From: Membranipora membranacea
Taxonomy: Eukaryota; Bryozoa; Gymnolaemata; Cheilostomatida; Membraniporidae
Direction: 5' to 3'
Assembly (NCBI GenBank): GCA_914767715.1
Contig: OU612070.1
Span: 16,943,501 to 17,007,500 of the forward strand
DNA: 64,000 nt
This document shows, one piece after another, positions 10,980 through 23,447 of the stretch. The translations under genes were made by a program, and so were the position numbers. The notes beneath the pieces are model-generated. The model did no database searches, had not been told where the DNA came from, and was given only the letters and a program-made list of their open reading frames with translations. Within the stretch, counting starts at the first letter, position 1; the number at the start of each line of letters is the position of its first letter.

Positions 10980-11000
10980 TAATAATAATAATAATAATGG
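10980..11000. repeat. (ATA)n microsatellite
   Basis: A short run of ATA/AAT triplets, visible directly. Confidence 0.8.
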
Positions 11001-11039
11001 ATAATATGTGTTATGCAATTAATTGTGAGGTACATCAAA

Positions 11040-13782
11040 TGCTGAGTATAATAAGTATAGAGGTTTGAACATCAAATATGATAAAGGATTAATATCTGTC
11101 GCGGAGATGAAGACAAACCTCTGTAGTCTCTTGTATACGCTGTCAGTAGTATTCTTTGGTAGCTTGTTTGATATGACACGTGAGCACTGTTTAGTAAACT
11201 GAATTCTAGATGAGTACGTCAGTGCTTTTTATATGGTGGTTGTTGTTACTGTACCAGGATTATTGAATCATCAAAAATAATAGAAAAGGTAAAAATAGGG
11301 TTTGATAGTGTCACAATGTTTGGAAATTGATTCACGCTGGACAACGAGGCCCAAAAACAAGGCTATCATAACCGGACACACCGAGGCAGCCACTACACTG
11401 TAACAGCTGTGGTCACACAAAGGATTGCCAATCACCCAGAGATGTGCGGACAGTAATGAATCAACATGTTTTGCAATTGGGAATCAAAACACTAAAATAA
11501 AGCTGCTTCGCTGTTTTGTGTTAATCATGTGAGGGAAAAGATACTTGTTTACAAGCGCCATCATATTATCAGACCAAAACATAGTCTTTTCATGTCTCCT
11601 TGTTCTAAACGACAACCACCCGTAAAGCGGCGCATTATCATAGTTGTACATGGTTACGCAGTTACCCTGGGATGCCGTAGAACCAAAATAACAACTATTT
11701 ACTTGCCAAAAGTCGCACTACCCTCATCTACAAGTAACCCAATTATTTATTTACTCATACTCTGATACATTTGTTTCTTGTAGAAAGAAAGTGTACTCGG
11801 ACCAGGTCAGGAATATTTATCAACAACCGAACAATAGAATGCTTTTCTTTTGTTGTTAAGATTCTTATTGTTGAAATCGTGCTCTGTGAATAACAAAACA
11901 ATGCATTAGTCATGCCAGCTACATATTATGAGAATTATAGTGAACATTAGATAAAACGCATAAGCCTGACATTAAAATACGTGAAGAAATATACATGACA
12001 AAAATGATCATCAATTTGAACTTACAGTTAATTTTCCGATCCGACTTGAACCGAGATTAAAGTATACAAGTATTAATTTTGTCTGATACCGGCATCGTCT
12101 ATAATATTGGACAAAAACTATTACTATCGTTATAATAGAGTTATATCAAACGGAACGTAATTAATTAGTGATTACATCAAATACAGTTTCTCATTCATAC
12201 ATTGTAATACGTCAATGTTTTGTTCACAAGAAAAAATGGAAATGCACTTACAACTTAAATGTGTCTATTACACACCTCGGTGCCGGGACTTTAGAATATA
12301 GTCGAGCTGGGCAGACAGGTATAACGAATCCCTATAAAAGTATTACTCTAGTAACTGACATTCCAAACTGACAATGCATACGTGTGAACAAAGTGCCAAA
12401 AAAGGAAAAAGAAAAGAAAATATTTAGCCAGTAGCCTAATTGACAATTAATATAAAATTGCCAAGTTATACAAGTTGCGAGGTCAGATCGAGCAATGCGA
12501 CATTAACATTTAATTATTAAAATAACTTACATCGTGTGATGCTACTACAGAAAAGATCAGGTGTGAAGACCAGACTAGTGTAGTGTAGATATGGTAAAAG
12601 ATTGGAGTATAATTATAAAATCTCCATCTTCACAACAAGAATAATAGCATGACTTGCCACTCTCGTTCACAAAAGCAAAGTGATAACTTTGTCATTAAAG
12701 TGCAAACAACTCTGAATACAGAAAGCATTGGTCTTAAAGTAGTCAACTTCGCTGCCATCTAACACCATTTGTCGTGTAAGTTCACAATTACCAGGCAATT
12801 TAACTGAGTTATTATACACATCAGTTACTTTGAAGAACTCTGGTATTTGGATTCACAGATCAATCATCTTCTCACCGCTTGTTTATTTACGATAATGACA
12901 TCGTGAAAACTTTTCCATTGGAAATTATGTAGTTGTCCAAATAAAATATATTATTACAAAAGAAAAGGTGAAGGGATGGTTGTGTTGTGTTGCTTGCCAG
13001 CAGCGCCGTGTGAAAATAACTCCAAAGATTGTTATTTTTTCTAGTTTTTCTTAGTTCTTATCTTCTCTTTGATAAAATTCCTAACATTCCAATGGCATCA
13101 TAAATCAGTATAAAACCATTATCAAAAATTTCTCAAATCAGTTAGGGACTAGCAGGCAAACTGATCAGTGGTTGAACCAGTGTCTCCAATGTATTCTGAT
13201 AAATTCCTTTAAGCAGTATTTAGTTGCATATCCCATATTTATATTATCGGAGATTGTAACATCTGCTGGTATTCTCATAAATGATTTATGTTTCCATCCC
13301 TCATGGTTCAATAAACTTTGATGTTTTCATAGTTGTCTTAGTCTTTGATTTTACTTGACAAATGTCAGATAAAATCTAGCTGAGTTCTAATAATTATTGC
13401 GGAGATGTATGATGTGAACTGGTGCTCAATTTGTGTAAGTCTTGGTTTCAATGTCAATTGTAACTGAGTAGTTGAAATTCTCTGTCTGTAACCATGAATT
13501 TCATTTCATAACCTGACCAGGTATAGTATTTTTCACCTGTAGATATCTCACCTGTCATAATTAGGTGTACATGGCGTATGTCATTAAGTCTAACAAAATA
13601 AATTCAAAAATTTCTTTTCACCTTAAGGTCTGTCAACAAGAAGAAGATGCGTTCTTTTTGTTTGGATATCTTTGCTTCTTATTGTATGCTAAGATTTATA
13701 TGAAAAATCATGGGGGCAGGTACCAACCATACAAAATTACAAACGCATTCAAAACTGAAGTGAGAATGGCGGCATCAGAGTA
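11040..13782. other. Long interval without a recognised gene
   Basis: AT-rich sequence with only short open frames (up to 78 codons) and no family similarity. Apart from the 70-bp similarity to 10742-10810 noted separately, I see nothing assignable. Confidence 0.5.
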
Positions 13783-13790
13783 GAGTGCAT

Positions 13791-14194
13791 CAGGGGCGTA
13801 TATTCTAAAAAATTTCACTTCAGCATAATGATCGGGCGCAGCCCGATCCACACGCCGTAGTTGTGGCGGGGAGGGTGTGGGAGGGGCGCTTAAAATTTCC
13901 GTGGTGGGAGGGCGCTTGCCCTCCCACCACGGAAATTTTTGCATATCGGTAGCAAAAAAGTGCAAGCAAAGAGGTATTTCAATAGCTCACTGAGCTGTAC
14001 TTTCAGAAAACAACTCAATAGCAGTAGAAGATTATGGTAAAAATGCTCCAGTTATAAAGCACCCATTTGAAAAAAAACTGATTCGAACCCACAACAATCT
14101 TATTAACAGTGATTATTAGGCTGACGCTCTACACACTGAGCTATTCAGCCATTCACGGTAAACCGTGGGCCGGGATTGCTAATATACGCCACTG
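13791..14194. mobile_element. hAT-type MITE, copy 2
   Basis: A 404-bp relative of the element at 53-467, with the same termini (CAGGGGCGTATATT and the complement of CAGTGGCGTATATT) in the same orientation. The 8-bp duplication GAGTGCAT lies at 13783-13790 and 14195-14202. It differs by small indels, including a partial duplication of the GC-rich hairpin near 13880-13935. The minus-strand tRNA-like segment is retained at about 14085-14155. No transposase. Confidence 0.9.
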
Positions 14195-14202
14195 GAGTGC
14201 AT

Positions 14203-15915
14203 CGTCAGCGGATTCATGCTGTTTTAAAATCCCTTTTAAAGTCTTCTTCTATTCAGCATACTGACAAACGTAAAAAACTTACTTGCATAGAGGGATAGAA
14301 GACCTCCCTCTTTGCCTCAAAGTTATCGTGGGATGTTTGGGGCTATGAAAAGCTTTTTCAAAAACTTGCTTTGATATGTTGTTTGGGCAGATATAAGATG
14401 ACTTTAGACTTTAGAGGGTTCAGAGATATCCCTGATTCAGAGCAGTTCAAAGCACATATCTTCAGGCGGCAAACAGCAATATGCTAGAATAAATCGGAAA
14501 AAATTTATTTTTTGAGGATGATATTTTTCTCAGACCTATGCTATAGAAAATTTCTGTGCTGGCCTGACTGATGAATTCAATTCAGTCACCAGAACTGGAG
14601 AGGATAACATCAGTGCTTGTCCACACTTGTCCACTATTTTCACATTGAATTGAAATTCAGTTGTCTATATATGTGGGGGTTACATTACAAAAAGGTTTCT
14701 CATCCACCATTTTTCCACCTATTTTGTTTCTTTGATGCCTACTTTCTAGACATCTTAGATTTCATATGTTCCAGTTGATATTATCGAAAGTTCTGTGTGA
14801 ATGTTCTTTATAAAATAAACAATTAAAGCGTTCACCTTTTCAAATTTTTGATAGTAAATTCATTGCACTGGGTACGCTTACCTCCAAGCGATTACCACCA
14901 GAAAGGGGCGGAGCCTAATTTTCAATGTGTTCGCATCGGTTATATACGTTATCATGGCAAGTCGAAGGTCCCATTATCTATAGTCTCTGGTGAAAATATC
15001 CGTGATATAGGCTATTGTTGGCTATGGCGCTGCTATGACTCACTGCCATTAAATAATTGCCCTTCACAGGAGCATAAAATATTTAGCATTTGCATTCAAA
15101 ACATGCTAATAAATGATTGTCAACCAACGATAAATGTATATTTATGGAAGAGAGAATTCTAGGCCTGGACGTTCAAGAATCCGGTTATAGATTCTTTAAT
15201 TTCTATTTCATCGCATCGCATTCCACATTAAAATTGTAGACTGTGCAATAGCTATGAATGATGGTTGAATTAAACCAATTTTTGCCCAGATTAAAAATAT
15301 CTTCCTATGAATTGATCATTTTTGCTTTTAAGCTTTTCTCTATTGCTGATCAGAGTCCTAGAACAAAATCTTGCAGGTAAATAATCAAAAGAAATATTAT
15401 TCCAAAACGAGCATTCTGCGCATGCTCAGCTCTGGGCATGAGCTGATCTCTGCAAAATTGAGTCTCGGAATTCCGAAGCCATCTGATTAGCTACCTGCTC
15501 TGGTGACATACTCCCCAAAGCGTGCAGATTTGTTATTAATAGTTATCCTCTCTTGTCATTATTAGCTGATTTTGATTGACAGTTTATGCAGGGGATATCC
15601 CATTTCCCTTCCCAAAGTTTCATTCAGAACCCAAACTAAACTCATTGCTCTTGCACATGCGTAAATTCAAGTCACGCATGATGCATACTTAGCCTTACGA
15701 CACCTGCTTTGTGGTAATGATAGCCTAGTTTATCAGTGATCTACATGCCCAGTCAGATCACGAGAGTCATTATGCAAAACGAGAGTAGATGACTCTGAAT
15801 TGTTTAATCAACAGTTAAAACCATTGATATGAATTAATGGATATGCGGTAAAACACACAATACGGCCGATTGTGGAGAGGTAACATCAGTATATTGGATC
15901 TAGCTATAATTCTGC
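14203..15915. other. Interval without a recognised gene
   Basis: Only short open frames, the longest 104 codons at 14848-15162, without recognisable similarity or splice context. Confidence 0.5.
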
Positions 15916-16017
15916 CTCTCTCGGCAGGACGGGTGTGGGGCATCAAATAGAAACACAGGTTAAGTATTAATAGAGATAGGATATCAAGAACTTGAGAATC
16001 TGGTGCTTGGTAGGCAT
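15916..16017 (-). pseudogene. Relic exon 1 of a third SLC18B1-like copy
   Basis: Exactly 102 bases, the length of exon 1 in the two intact copies. It aligns without gaps: MPTKHQILKF at the start, then two in-frame stops, then CVSI and CPTPVLPRE where the intact copies have CVSIGCPAPFLPKE. The donor GAG|GTAAG or GAG|GTGAG has become GAG|GCAGA. It lies 3' of the complete copy. No other exon of this copy was found, so it is the remnant of an older duplication. Confidence 0.82.
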
Positions 16018-17014
16018 CTTCCTGCTAAGTTACAAAACTGTTACTGGGACAAATGACCTTTTCAAATAGCAATGAAACTGCAAAACACCATTACTATACA
16101 CTATTTCTTTGGCAGGCAATATCATCCTGGATGGATGTTTTCCTTGACATGCCAAAGAAATGACGGCAAAGTTGGGCGATAAAAGAAAAGAAAAAATGAT
16201 AATGTCTGGTGTTTGGAGAATTGATTGGTATACCATTTTATAATGTCTTCACAAGAAGGCAGAGACTAAAGGTTGTAAAATATATGGTGTAAAGAACCAT
16301 AGCAAAAAAAAGACGATTCATGGTTAAAGATTTGACATGAACATGAGCTGAATTCGATAGTTTAAAGAACATAGATTCATTGATAATTTCCCATTACCCT
16401 GTTGAATTGATTCTAAAAAGAAAGCATATATATATCTATAGTGATGTACTGGGCACGATACATTATCGTTATTAATATAAGTTATTCAAGTGTCAGAGGT
16501 TAAATGATGGAAGAGGTCCATAAATCACTTTCATCAACAAAACTTCAAGTTTGTTTGGGTGACAATGCCTCAACATTGAAACACATATCCAAGACATCAA
16601 GCCACTTTAAGAAAATGTTTACAGCTTTGTTTATAATTGGAATGATATAATTCGAAAAAAACTAATCAAAAAATGTCCAACATTTTCCCAGCATGATCTG
16701 CCAAACTATCAAATAAGTCAAATCATTGAGCTTGACTTCTCAGGAGTCAGGAATGGTCTTATCTTTGAGGTCCAAGTTAAATTCCCGGTGGCAGCAGACA
16801 TTTCTTATTTGGTACTGGCACACCATTCGTCCTAGCCAGGTCCTTGCAGAAAGGGACTAAAAATACCGGAGGTCCACTGTGTGTTTGCACACTCCACACG
16901 CAGTAAAAAGTACCCCTCTGCCACTTCAGCGTAAAGAGAAGCTGGATTTCTGGTGGGCATGGGTAGCTAAAGGGTGCGGCATGAGTATAATGGGTCCAAG
17001 AACATTAACAAAGC
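16018..17014. other. 3' flank of complete SLC18B1-like gene
   Basis: Downstream of the stop codon on the minus strand, and likely to hold the 3' UTR. I did not identify a convincing polyadenylation site or any other gene. Confidence 0.4.
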
Positions 17015-20000
17015 TCATGTCTGAGGCTCAAAAGATCCTTCGTTTGTGTTGCAAAGTATACTGGAGTACAGTGATTGTTGGTGCCTTTGTATCTCTTCGC
17101 ATGGAAGTAATTTTTCGTTTTCACCAGACTGGGCATTACTTGCACATTCAGAGTCATGTGTCTTGGTAGGACTGATACAGCACCTAAATTTCTCGGTTAC
17201 TTTAATTGTCACAACTATAGCTACAAAGACTGCACTAGTGATGCTATACATTGTCATTGTCATACTCCATCCAAGATACTCAGCTTCTATCGCAGATACT
17301 GTCATACCTACAAGTGTTCTGTTGAAAGAATAAAAACAACGATAATCTGCAAATGATCCTCTACAGAGTCTGCCTGAAATAAAACTCTATAAAACTCTAA
17401 TCATTTGTTTCATACCAAAATCTATCAAAGGCTCCAGGATTGTGATATAATAGGATTTCTCCTCTCTCTGAGACTAATAAATTCTGACTGGCCAAATCTG
17501 TATTTCTATGTGGTATGTCACAAAGAAAATTGTTAATACCAGCATAAGAGGCTAACTATTAATTACAGTTGAAATTTGAATCCACTTTAAATTGGTACAG
17601 GGTTACATCAATCTACATACTCCTAATAACAACCACACTCACCCTAAAGAATAGAAACCCTGCCAGAAACCCATTAAAAGTCCTCTCATTTCTACCTCAT
17701 CGAATTCCTCAGTAAAACTATGACTTCTGAAATTCATATACATATTATATACACATTTACATTTATTTATATATATTTTGTACATATGTAGCTCTTTTTT
17801 TTGACCGTGGAACGATTTAGATGCGGAGACATTCAAAATTACCATTATAGGTATTCTGGTATAAGAAAATGGAGAGAGCGTCAAAAGTATATAAAGGTTT
17901 GCCGCATAGAAATATAGTGATTTAGGACAATTACAGTTTAAGGTATCATTGCACAATTACAGTCTGTGGTTCACATGAGCATATGAGGACGGCATGATGT
18001 ACATTAAGTTTGAATCCGGCATGATGTACATTAAGTTTGAATCAATCTTCTTTGATTAAATTTTATTCTCCTGGTTTTTTCCAGCACTGACTAAGTATGC
18101 GATAACATAAAACCATAAGTACATAAATCAAATCATCCACCTGCTTTCAAAGGTATCATATCATTTCATTTCCACACTATAGCATTGATTGCAATTTTTG
18201 ATTGCCCTTGCTTCCTAACATTCCAATGGTATACATCATATCGTATCAAGTTATTCCTGCCAATTTATTTACTACTGGTTCAAGCCACAGCCAGCCCTTA
18301 AAAGCGTTCGGGATGGCGATTGCGTCCGCCATCCCGAATGCTTTAAGGGCTGGCTGTGGTTCAAGCATGGCCTAAGCAATGAGCGAGTTCAGAATTCATT
18401 GGCCTAATCTCAACCCTCCTGCAGTATTGGAAAAAAAACCTTATCTTTGTTTATACTAATATAAATCGGGTTGTTTTGTACTCACTTCAGTTGGAATATT
18501 ATATCCTGAGCAGGAGTGTAAAGTAAGCAGTTAGATATGCCCATCAGACATAGACACACCAGAAGCAGAGGTAAACCATGAGGGCTGTGAACAGATGAAT
18601 CACAGTTTACTGAGCATTCCGACAATGAGAAAAGAACGAAATAGAACAGAATTTTTATTCAATGTTCATCAAAACACAAGCCAAATACCTCAACTTGCAT
18701 ATTGGTAGCATGCCTCGTTTGATTGAATTAGAATTAATAATACAGCGGACTTACCTGCCTTGGAAGATTAGAGTAGATAATGGACCAGCAAATAGAAAGA
18801 GTATTACATTGAGGAATAAACCTAACCCCATAATCACCAGACTGTCAACACAATACTGTTAGAAACAACAAAATAATAAATAAGTTACTATAATAATTTG
18901 AGCATGTGCCGACTGACGAGGATTAGCATGGAGCACCTTTTTTTATTTTTAACTGCTCTTAGCCTGAATTCCAGCAAATTGGTATAAATGATGCTTACCA
19001 AAGAAAGATCTATGTAAGGTATTTGTATGATTAACTAATAGTGCAGTTCAGTGTATTCTACTTACTGGTTGACCAATCACTTTACCAGCTATAGGAGTAA
19101 TCAGGGCATATGTAGATGATAGTAAGAGGAAAACTAAGGCACTCTGCTCCTCTCTTAGCCCATACTATAACAGAGAACAATTTTTGGGGGCTCTGAGTCT
19201 ACTCTTTCCTGATTGAGTGGGCACTATTAATTTACTTCCGGACAAATGAGCTGTATCTCTGAACAATGGCTTGGGATGATTGGTCAGAAAAACTCCTCTG
19301 GTTGGTTTCAGCTTGAGACTGACCATTTTCCACTTGATGCTGGCACTCAAAGCAGGAATCACTCAAATACCTGGACACAAGCGCTGTTACAGAACAAAGT
19401 ATCTACATCAAAGAGCTCCGTTCTAATTTATTGTATGGAAGCAACTCTGACCCTGATCATATAATGGGTTTGTTAATTTATAACCATCAGTCAAGTTATG
19501 ACCTGAAAATAAACTTACTGTTTTGCTTAGTTCAGGCTCTAGGATGGGATCGAATCCATACCATTTGGCTGCAGAGAATGATGCTGCAGCATAAGAAATT
19601 AGGATCCTAGGATTGCTCAATATTTCCAGATATGGCAAAGACTTTTTTCTTCTACAATCAGACTTCTCAAGACCTATGAGGATTTGATAGAATAAATGAT
19701 ATAGACATATCAATATCATACAATTATATCAACAGATTCAACCATTCCATTGTAAAACCAAAACACCTATGCTATATAAAGGTTATTTTGGGAATTGAAT
19801 CATTGAAGAGAATAAGCAAAAGTTTTGAATTTTAGAGGTTCAAAGATTAAAAGGTCTATTTATGACCTAATGATGAGATACTTAAGGCATTTGATTGATG
19901 TTGAAAGGTTGATTAATCACCACATCACAGAGTAAGGATATACAGAGATGACACTTCAATGATAGTTATAGTTATAGTGCCTGTGGTTTTTGATTCACTG

Positions 20001-23000
20001 GGGGAAAAATGCTCACAGGTGGGTGCCGAAAACTCATTATCTCTATATATTATGTTATAATGTCATTTTTCTTGCAGACATATCTACATTTGATGGGCCA
20101 TAATTCATTCTGTATTTATCCTAAAGACTGATTTCCAACTTTGTTGGAATGTCCAACCTTCAAGCTATACACCATATTGTTGTCATTTTTGCTAGGATAC
20201 ATAGGCTATGAGCTATCTGTGTTTGTAAAATGAGTTTTATTATATAGATTTACGTGGCTGGCAAAATATGCAGTAGAACTACAGTTACCTGTTGTTGTAG
20301 GGATGAGTAGGATAGTAGCAGCAGCTGTAATTACCAGTAACCCTCCAATGGCAGCAAACACTGCCCAAAACCCACCAATCTGAGGAGTATAATATTGATT
20401 CAGCTAATGACAGTGATATGAGGATGAATAAGAATATTCCTTCCAGTTTTGAATCTTAGCAATTGATATTGGTGTTTAAAATTACCGTAAAACCTCACCT
20501 ATAAGTCACCGGACTTATAAGTGAATCACCCCCCTCAGAAAAAATAAAAATGCTCCAGTTATAAGACACCCCACAGCTATAAGACACCCCACAGCTATAA
20601 GAGACTGTGTCTTATAAGTGAATCATATCAGTAGTTGATGTTTGGAAGCTCTCCATCTTTGAATCAAGTGTCTATTAATGTTCAATTCCCTTGCAGTCTT
20701 GTCAAGGTATTGTTATTCTTTTCAACTGTTCTCAATACTTCCAGTTTCTGCTGAATTGCGTATGAGGTTCTTGGCATGTTTTATTTATTTTGAAAGACTG
20801 TGAGAGAGATATGATATGCTGATTGTTGAAAAATTTGTATTTTGTGGCACACATTCACTCACTACATATGAGTAGTTTTGGGGAAAAAGCTGCCCTCTGT
20901 GGGTTTTGAACTCACAATTTCATGATTACAAGTCGCACATTTTACCACTGAGCTATTCAGCTTCATTGATTATAATAGGTTTTAGTCCAACCTAAATATA
21001 AAAATGCTTCAAATGATAGCGCATCTATATGCTACTCTCTTACAGCCGCCTTCACTTATAAATCGCGTGATCTATAGGTGAGGGATTACGGTATTTACTT
21101 ATAGTCAGCAAAAATGCAAATATTCATTGCCTGGGGATAATCCAACATCGATAGTTCACCATTAAATCAATCATGAAAGCTCATCCAGTGGTACTGTGAC
21201 CCACAACTCCTACTTCACCAACCACTGATTGCGCCATCTCACCATCCCATAAGAAGAATGGGTTAACTAGCAGGCCACCATTTATACAGTATCAATTAAT
21301 TATTCATTATTTATCAGCGATAATGTGCAATCTACCTCAGCACATTAACTGCTCAATCTCAGATATCCCAGCACCAATTCAGTATCAGATTTACTTGCCA
21401 TAAAGAATCCGCTTCCTATTGCCGGTCCACTCATGACACCAACCCCTCCAACTGATGCAGCTATACTCTGCAACAAGAGAAGAAATAACACAACCAGTTA
21501 TTAAGTGTCCAGACCAACAGTATACGGTTTTCAATTGCTCAAAATTTTAACTTGTCGCACCAGGCGGGTACTTAGCCTTACTAGGCTGTTACCAGTAACC
21601 AGTCATGTGCCGCAGGTTTTGCCTCCTCGGGTCAGAAGTCTTGCGACCTCATGATCAGCAGTCCTCAGCGTTAGAACTAGGCCCCCAGACTTATTTGCTT
21701 TCAAAGAAAATGCCAACCATAATTTTTCTTTTCGTTAACTTCAAAGAGCAAGCGAAACCCATTTCGGTTTAGGTGGTGTTTAATAACTCTGTGAAAGCTA
21801 GTAGCTGTGTATTTGGGTTTAGGGTATGAAATCAAATTGCTTAATGATGTTGATTGGGAGATCTCCTTAGCAGAAGGTGTATTTACTGAATTTGTAGAGT
21901 CTTACGAGAAGAAGTGTGGTGTGTTCTGGCATAATGATCATGAGCATGAGCTGGGTTGAAGCCAGCGAAGCGGCAATCCCAAGTCCTAACAAACCAATCA
22001 AAGCAAATGCAATGGATGTATAGGCTCCCGTGTGGCTTGCTGGTATGAACTGTATGCATCCAAAAGCTGCAGTTGTGATTCCAATGCAGAATGTGCCCAA
22101 TACCATTGTATTCCTTGTTCCAATAATGTTAATCTACAAAATTGTTAGGATAATAAGACAACCTCTCCGATATTTTACTTCTTTATGTGGCCCCTTATGT
22201 GGTCAATATTATCTTAAGATATGCAATGTCATAGATAGAATTGAGCTGGAGTTCATCAATAGCTTTTTATGAATATATATGTGCGCTTTGTTTCTATTCC
22301 ATATTCTATAAAGATTTCTATTAAGAATCAGCGTGAAAACGAATACAGAGTGTAACAAAACTCACAACTTTCACTATGAACGGGCTCCCAACCATCATCA
22401 GCAAACCACGACACCCCATCATCATACCGGTAACTGTACCATCAACAGCATGTCTTTCATTCTAGAACATTTACAATACTTGCTGCTTTTATATCCAATT
22501 CTATATTTTTCCAAATACAGGCACAATTACTTACACACTTACTGTTTACTTACACCTACGGCACACTTACTGCTTCAGAACAACAGAATATTGAGCTGCA
22601 CCAATAGACTTAATAATAAACCTAGACAGGACACCATATACAGCTGAAGTGAGACACTTAATTGTGGGAAATGTAACGTCATTGGAAGGTGTAGTAGCAT
22701 TGGTATTATCATTGATTTACTGTCCAGATTTTGAGTTTGAGAATTGCTTTGCAATCAGCAGCATCTTGTCATCAACTTGAATGCTATTTCTTTTTCAAAA
22801 AATCTTTTTTGTCTTAAAACAAGCTGCTAAATCTAGTGTAATTTTCAAAATCAAAATCTTATCAAAATTGATCGAGTTATCAACATAAGATCTGGTATAT
22901 GAGCTGCAAGTCAATGATAACGCCCCACAATTAAATGACTCAGTGCCTCAATGCTAATGCTCCATATAGTGTCCTGTCTAGGTTTATTATTAAGTCTATG

Positions 23001-23410
23001 GCTGCACCTAAAGAGGGTTTAAAGGTGCTCAAAAATCTTCATACTGAAGAGGTATACACCAGAGGGTGCTGGGGGCTGGAACAATCAACCTTGAACGCTC
23101 CCTGACCGATGGGATTCGAACCCATAACTCTTGCGGCACAAATTGCCTGAGAGTGAATAGCAAGCGCGCTAACCAATTGCATAAAGCGCTATCTTGACAT
23201 CTCACCAACCTCAAACTGATCCTCGAAAGTATAATGCATCCAGTCTTCAAAATAATTTGAAGTTGTTACTTTCAGTATGTCTGAGTGTATAAATTTAACG
23301 TGACTTACCTCTTTTGGTAGGAAAGGTGCCGGGCATCCAATAGAAACACCAGCAAAATAGTAACATAGATAGCAGATGAAGCATTTGAGAACCTGTTGTT
23401 TGGTAGGCAT
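17015..23410 (-). CDS. SLC18B1-like MFS transporter, complete copy (475 aa)
   Basis: Eleven exons join in phase to 1428 nt: 23309-23410, 22366-22461, 21906-22133, 21399-21467, 20289-20379, 19519-19673, 19066-19164, 18755-18855, 18486-18584, 17643-17726 and 17015-17318. The length is close to human SLC18B1. Features along the chain: CPAPFLPKE before TM1's exit, VDGTVTGMMMG (TM2), FALIGLLGLGIAASLAS (TM4), SGPAIGSGFF (TM5), AKWYGFDPILEP (TM7), ALITPIAGKVIG (TM8 and loop), EEFDEVEMRGLLMGFWQGFY (TM11 region), AIEAEYLGWSM (TM12 entry), then a polar tail. The family carries polyamines or related cations into vesicles by proton exchange; the substrate here is inferred from the family. Exon 4 ends in a GC donor (ATG|GCAAGT), while the left copy has GT. 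Introns hold a 607-bp MITE and a tRNA-like repeat. Confidence 0.88.
18285..18359. mobile_element. 75-bp near-perfect hairpin element
   Basis: Two 33-34-base arms (18285-18318 and 18327-18359) pair almost perfectly, with one bulged A and one G:T-type mismatch, around an 8-base loop. The arms are unusually GC-rich (start CCACAGCCAGCCC). TTCAAG flanks both ends (18279-18284 and 18360-18365), as a 6-bp target duplication would. It lies in the intron between exons 9 and 10 of the complete transporter gene. It could be a tiny MITE, or a precursor-like RNA hairpin. Confidence 0.75.
20485..21091. mobile_element. 607-bp TA-flanked MITE
   Basis: The ends are inverted repeats: CCGTAAAACCTCACCTATAA at the left and the complement of CCGTAATCCCTCACCTATAG at the right, with similarity extending to about 37 bases. 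TA flanks both sides (20483-20484 and 21092-21093). The left gene copy shows the uninterrupted site AAAATTATTTAC with a single TA, so the insertion boundary is exact. A TA duplication suggests the Tc1/mariner/pogo superfamily. The element encodes no transposase and carries a minus-strand tRNA-like segment at about 20897-20970. Confidence 0.93.
23107..23193 (-). repeat. tRNA-like repeat in intron 1 of complete SLC18B1-like copy
   Basis: Counterpart of 5830-5918. Box B GGTTCGAATCCCA is intact as GGTTCGAATCCCA, but box A has several substitutions. It is a duplicated SINE fragment, not a tRNA gene. Confidence 0.6.
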
Positions 23411-23447
23411 CTTCTCACTGCTTGTTTATTAACCTACTGAAGACTGA

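Larger units (their letters stand above)
18689..23422. repeat. Right copy of the large direct duplication
   Basis: Partner of 1389-6147. It contains exons 1-8 of the complete transporter gene. Exons 9-11 lie just outside the duplicated block, which explains why the left copy lacks them. Confidence 0.93.
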
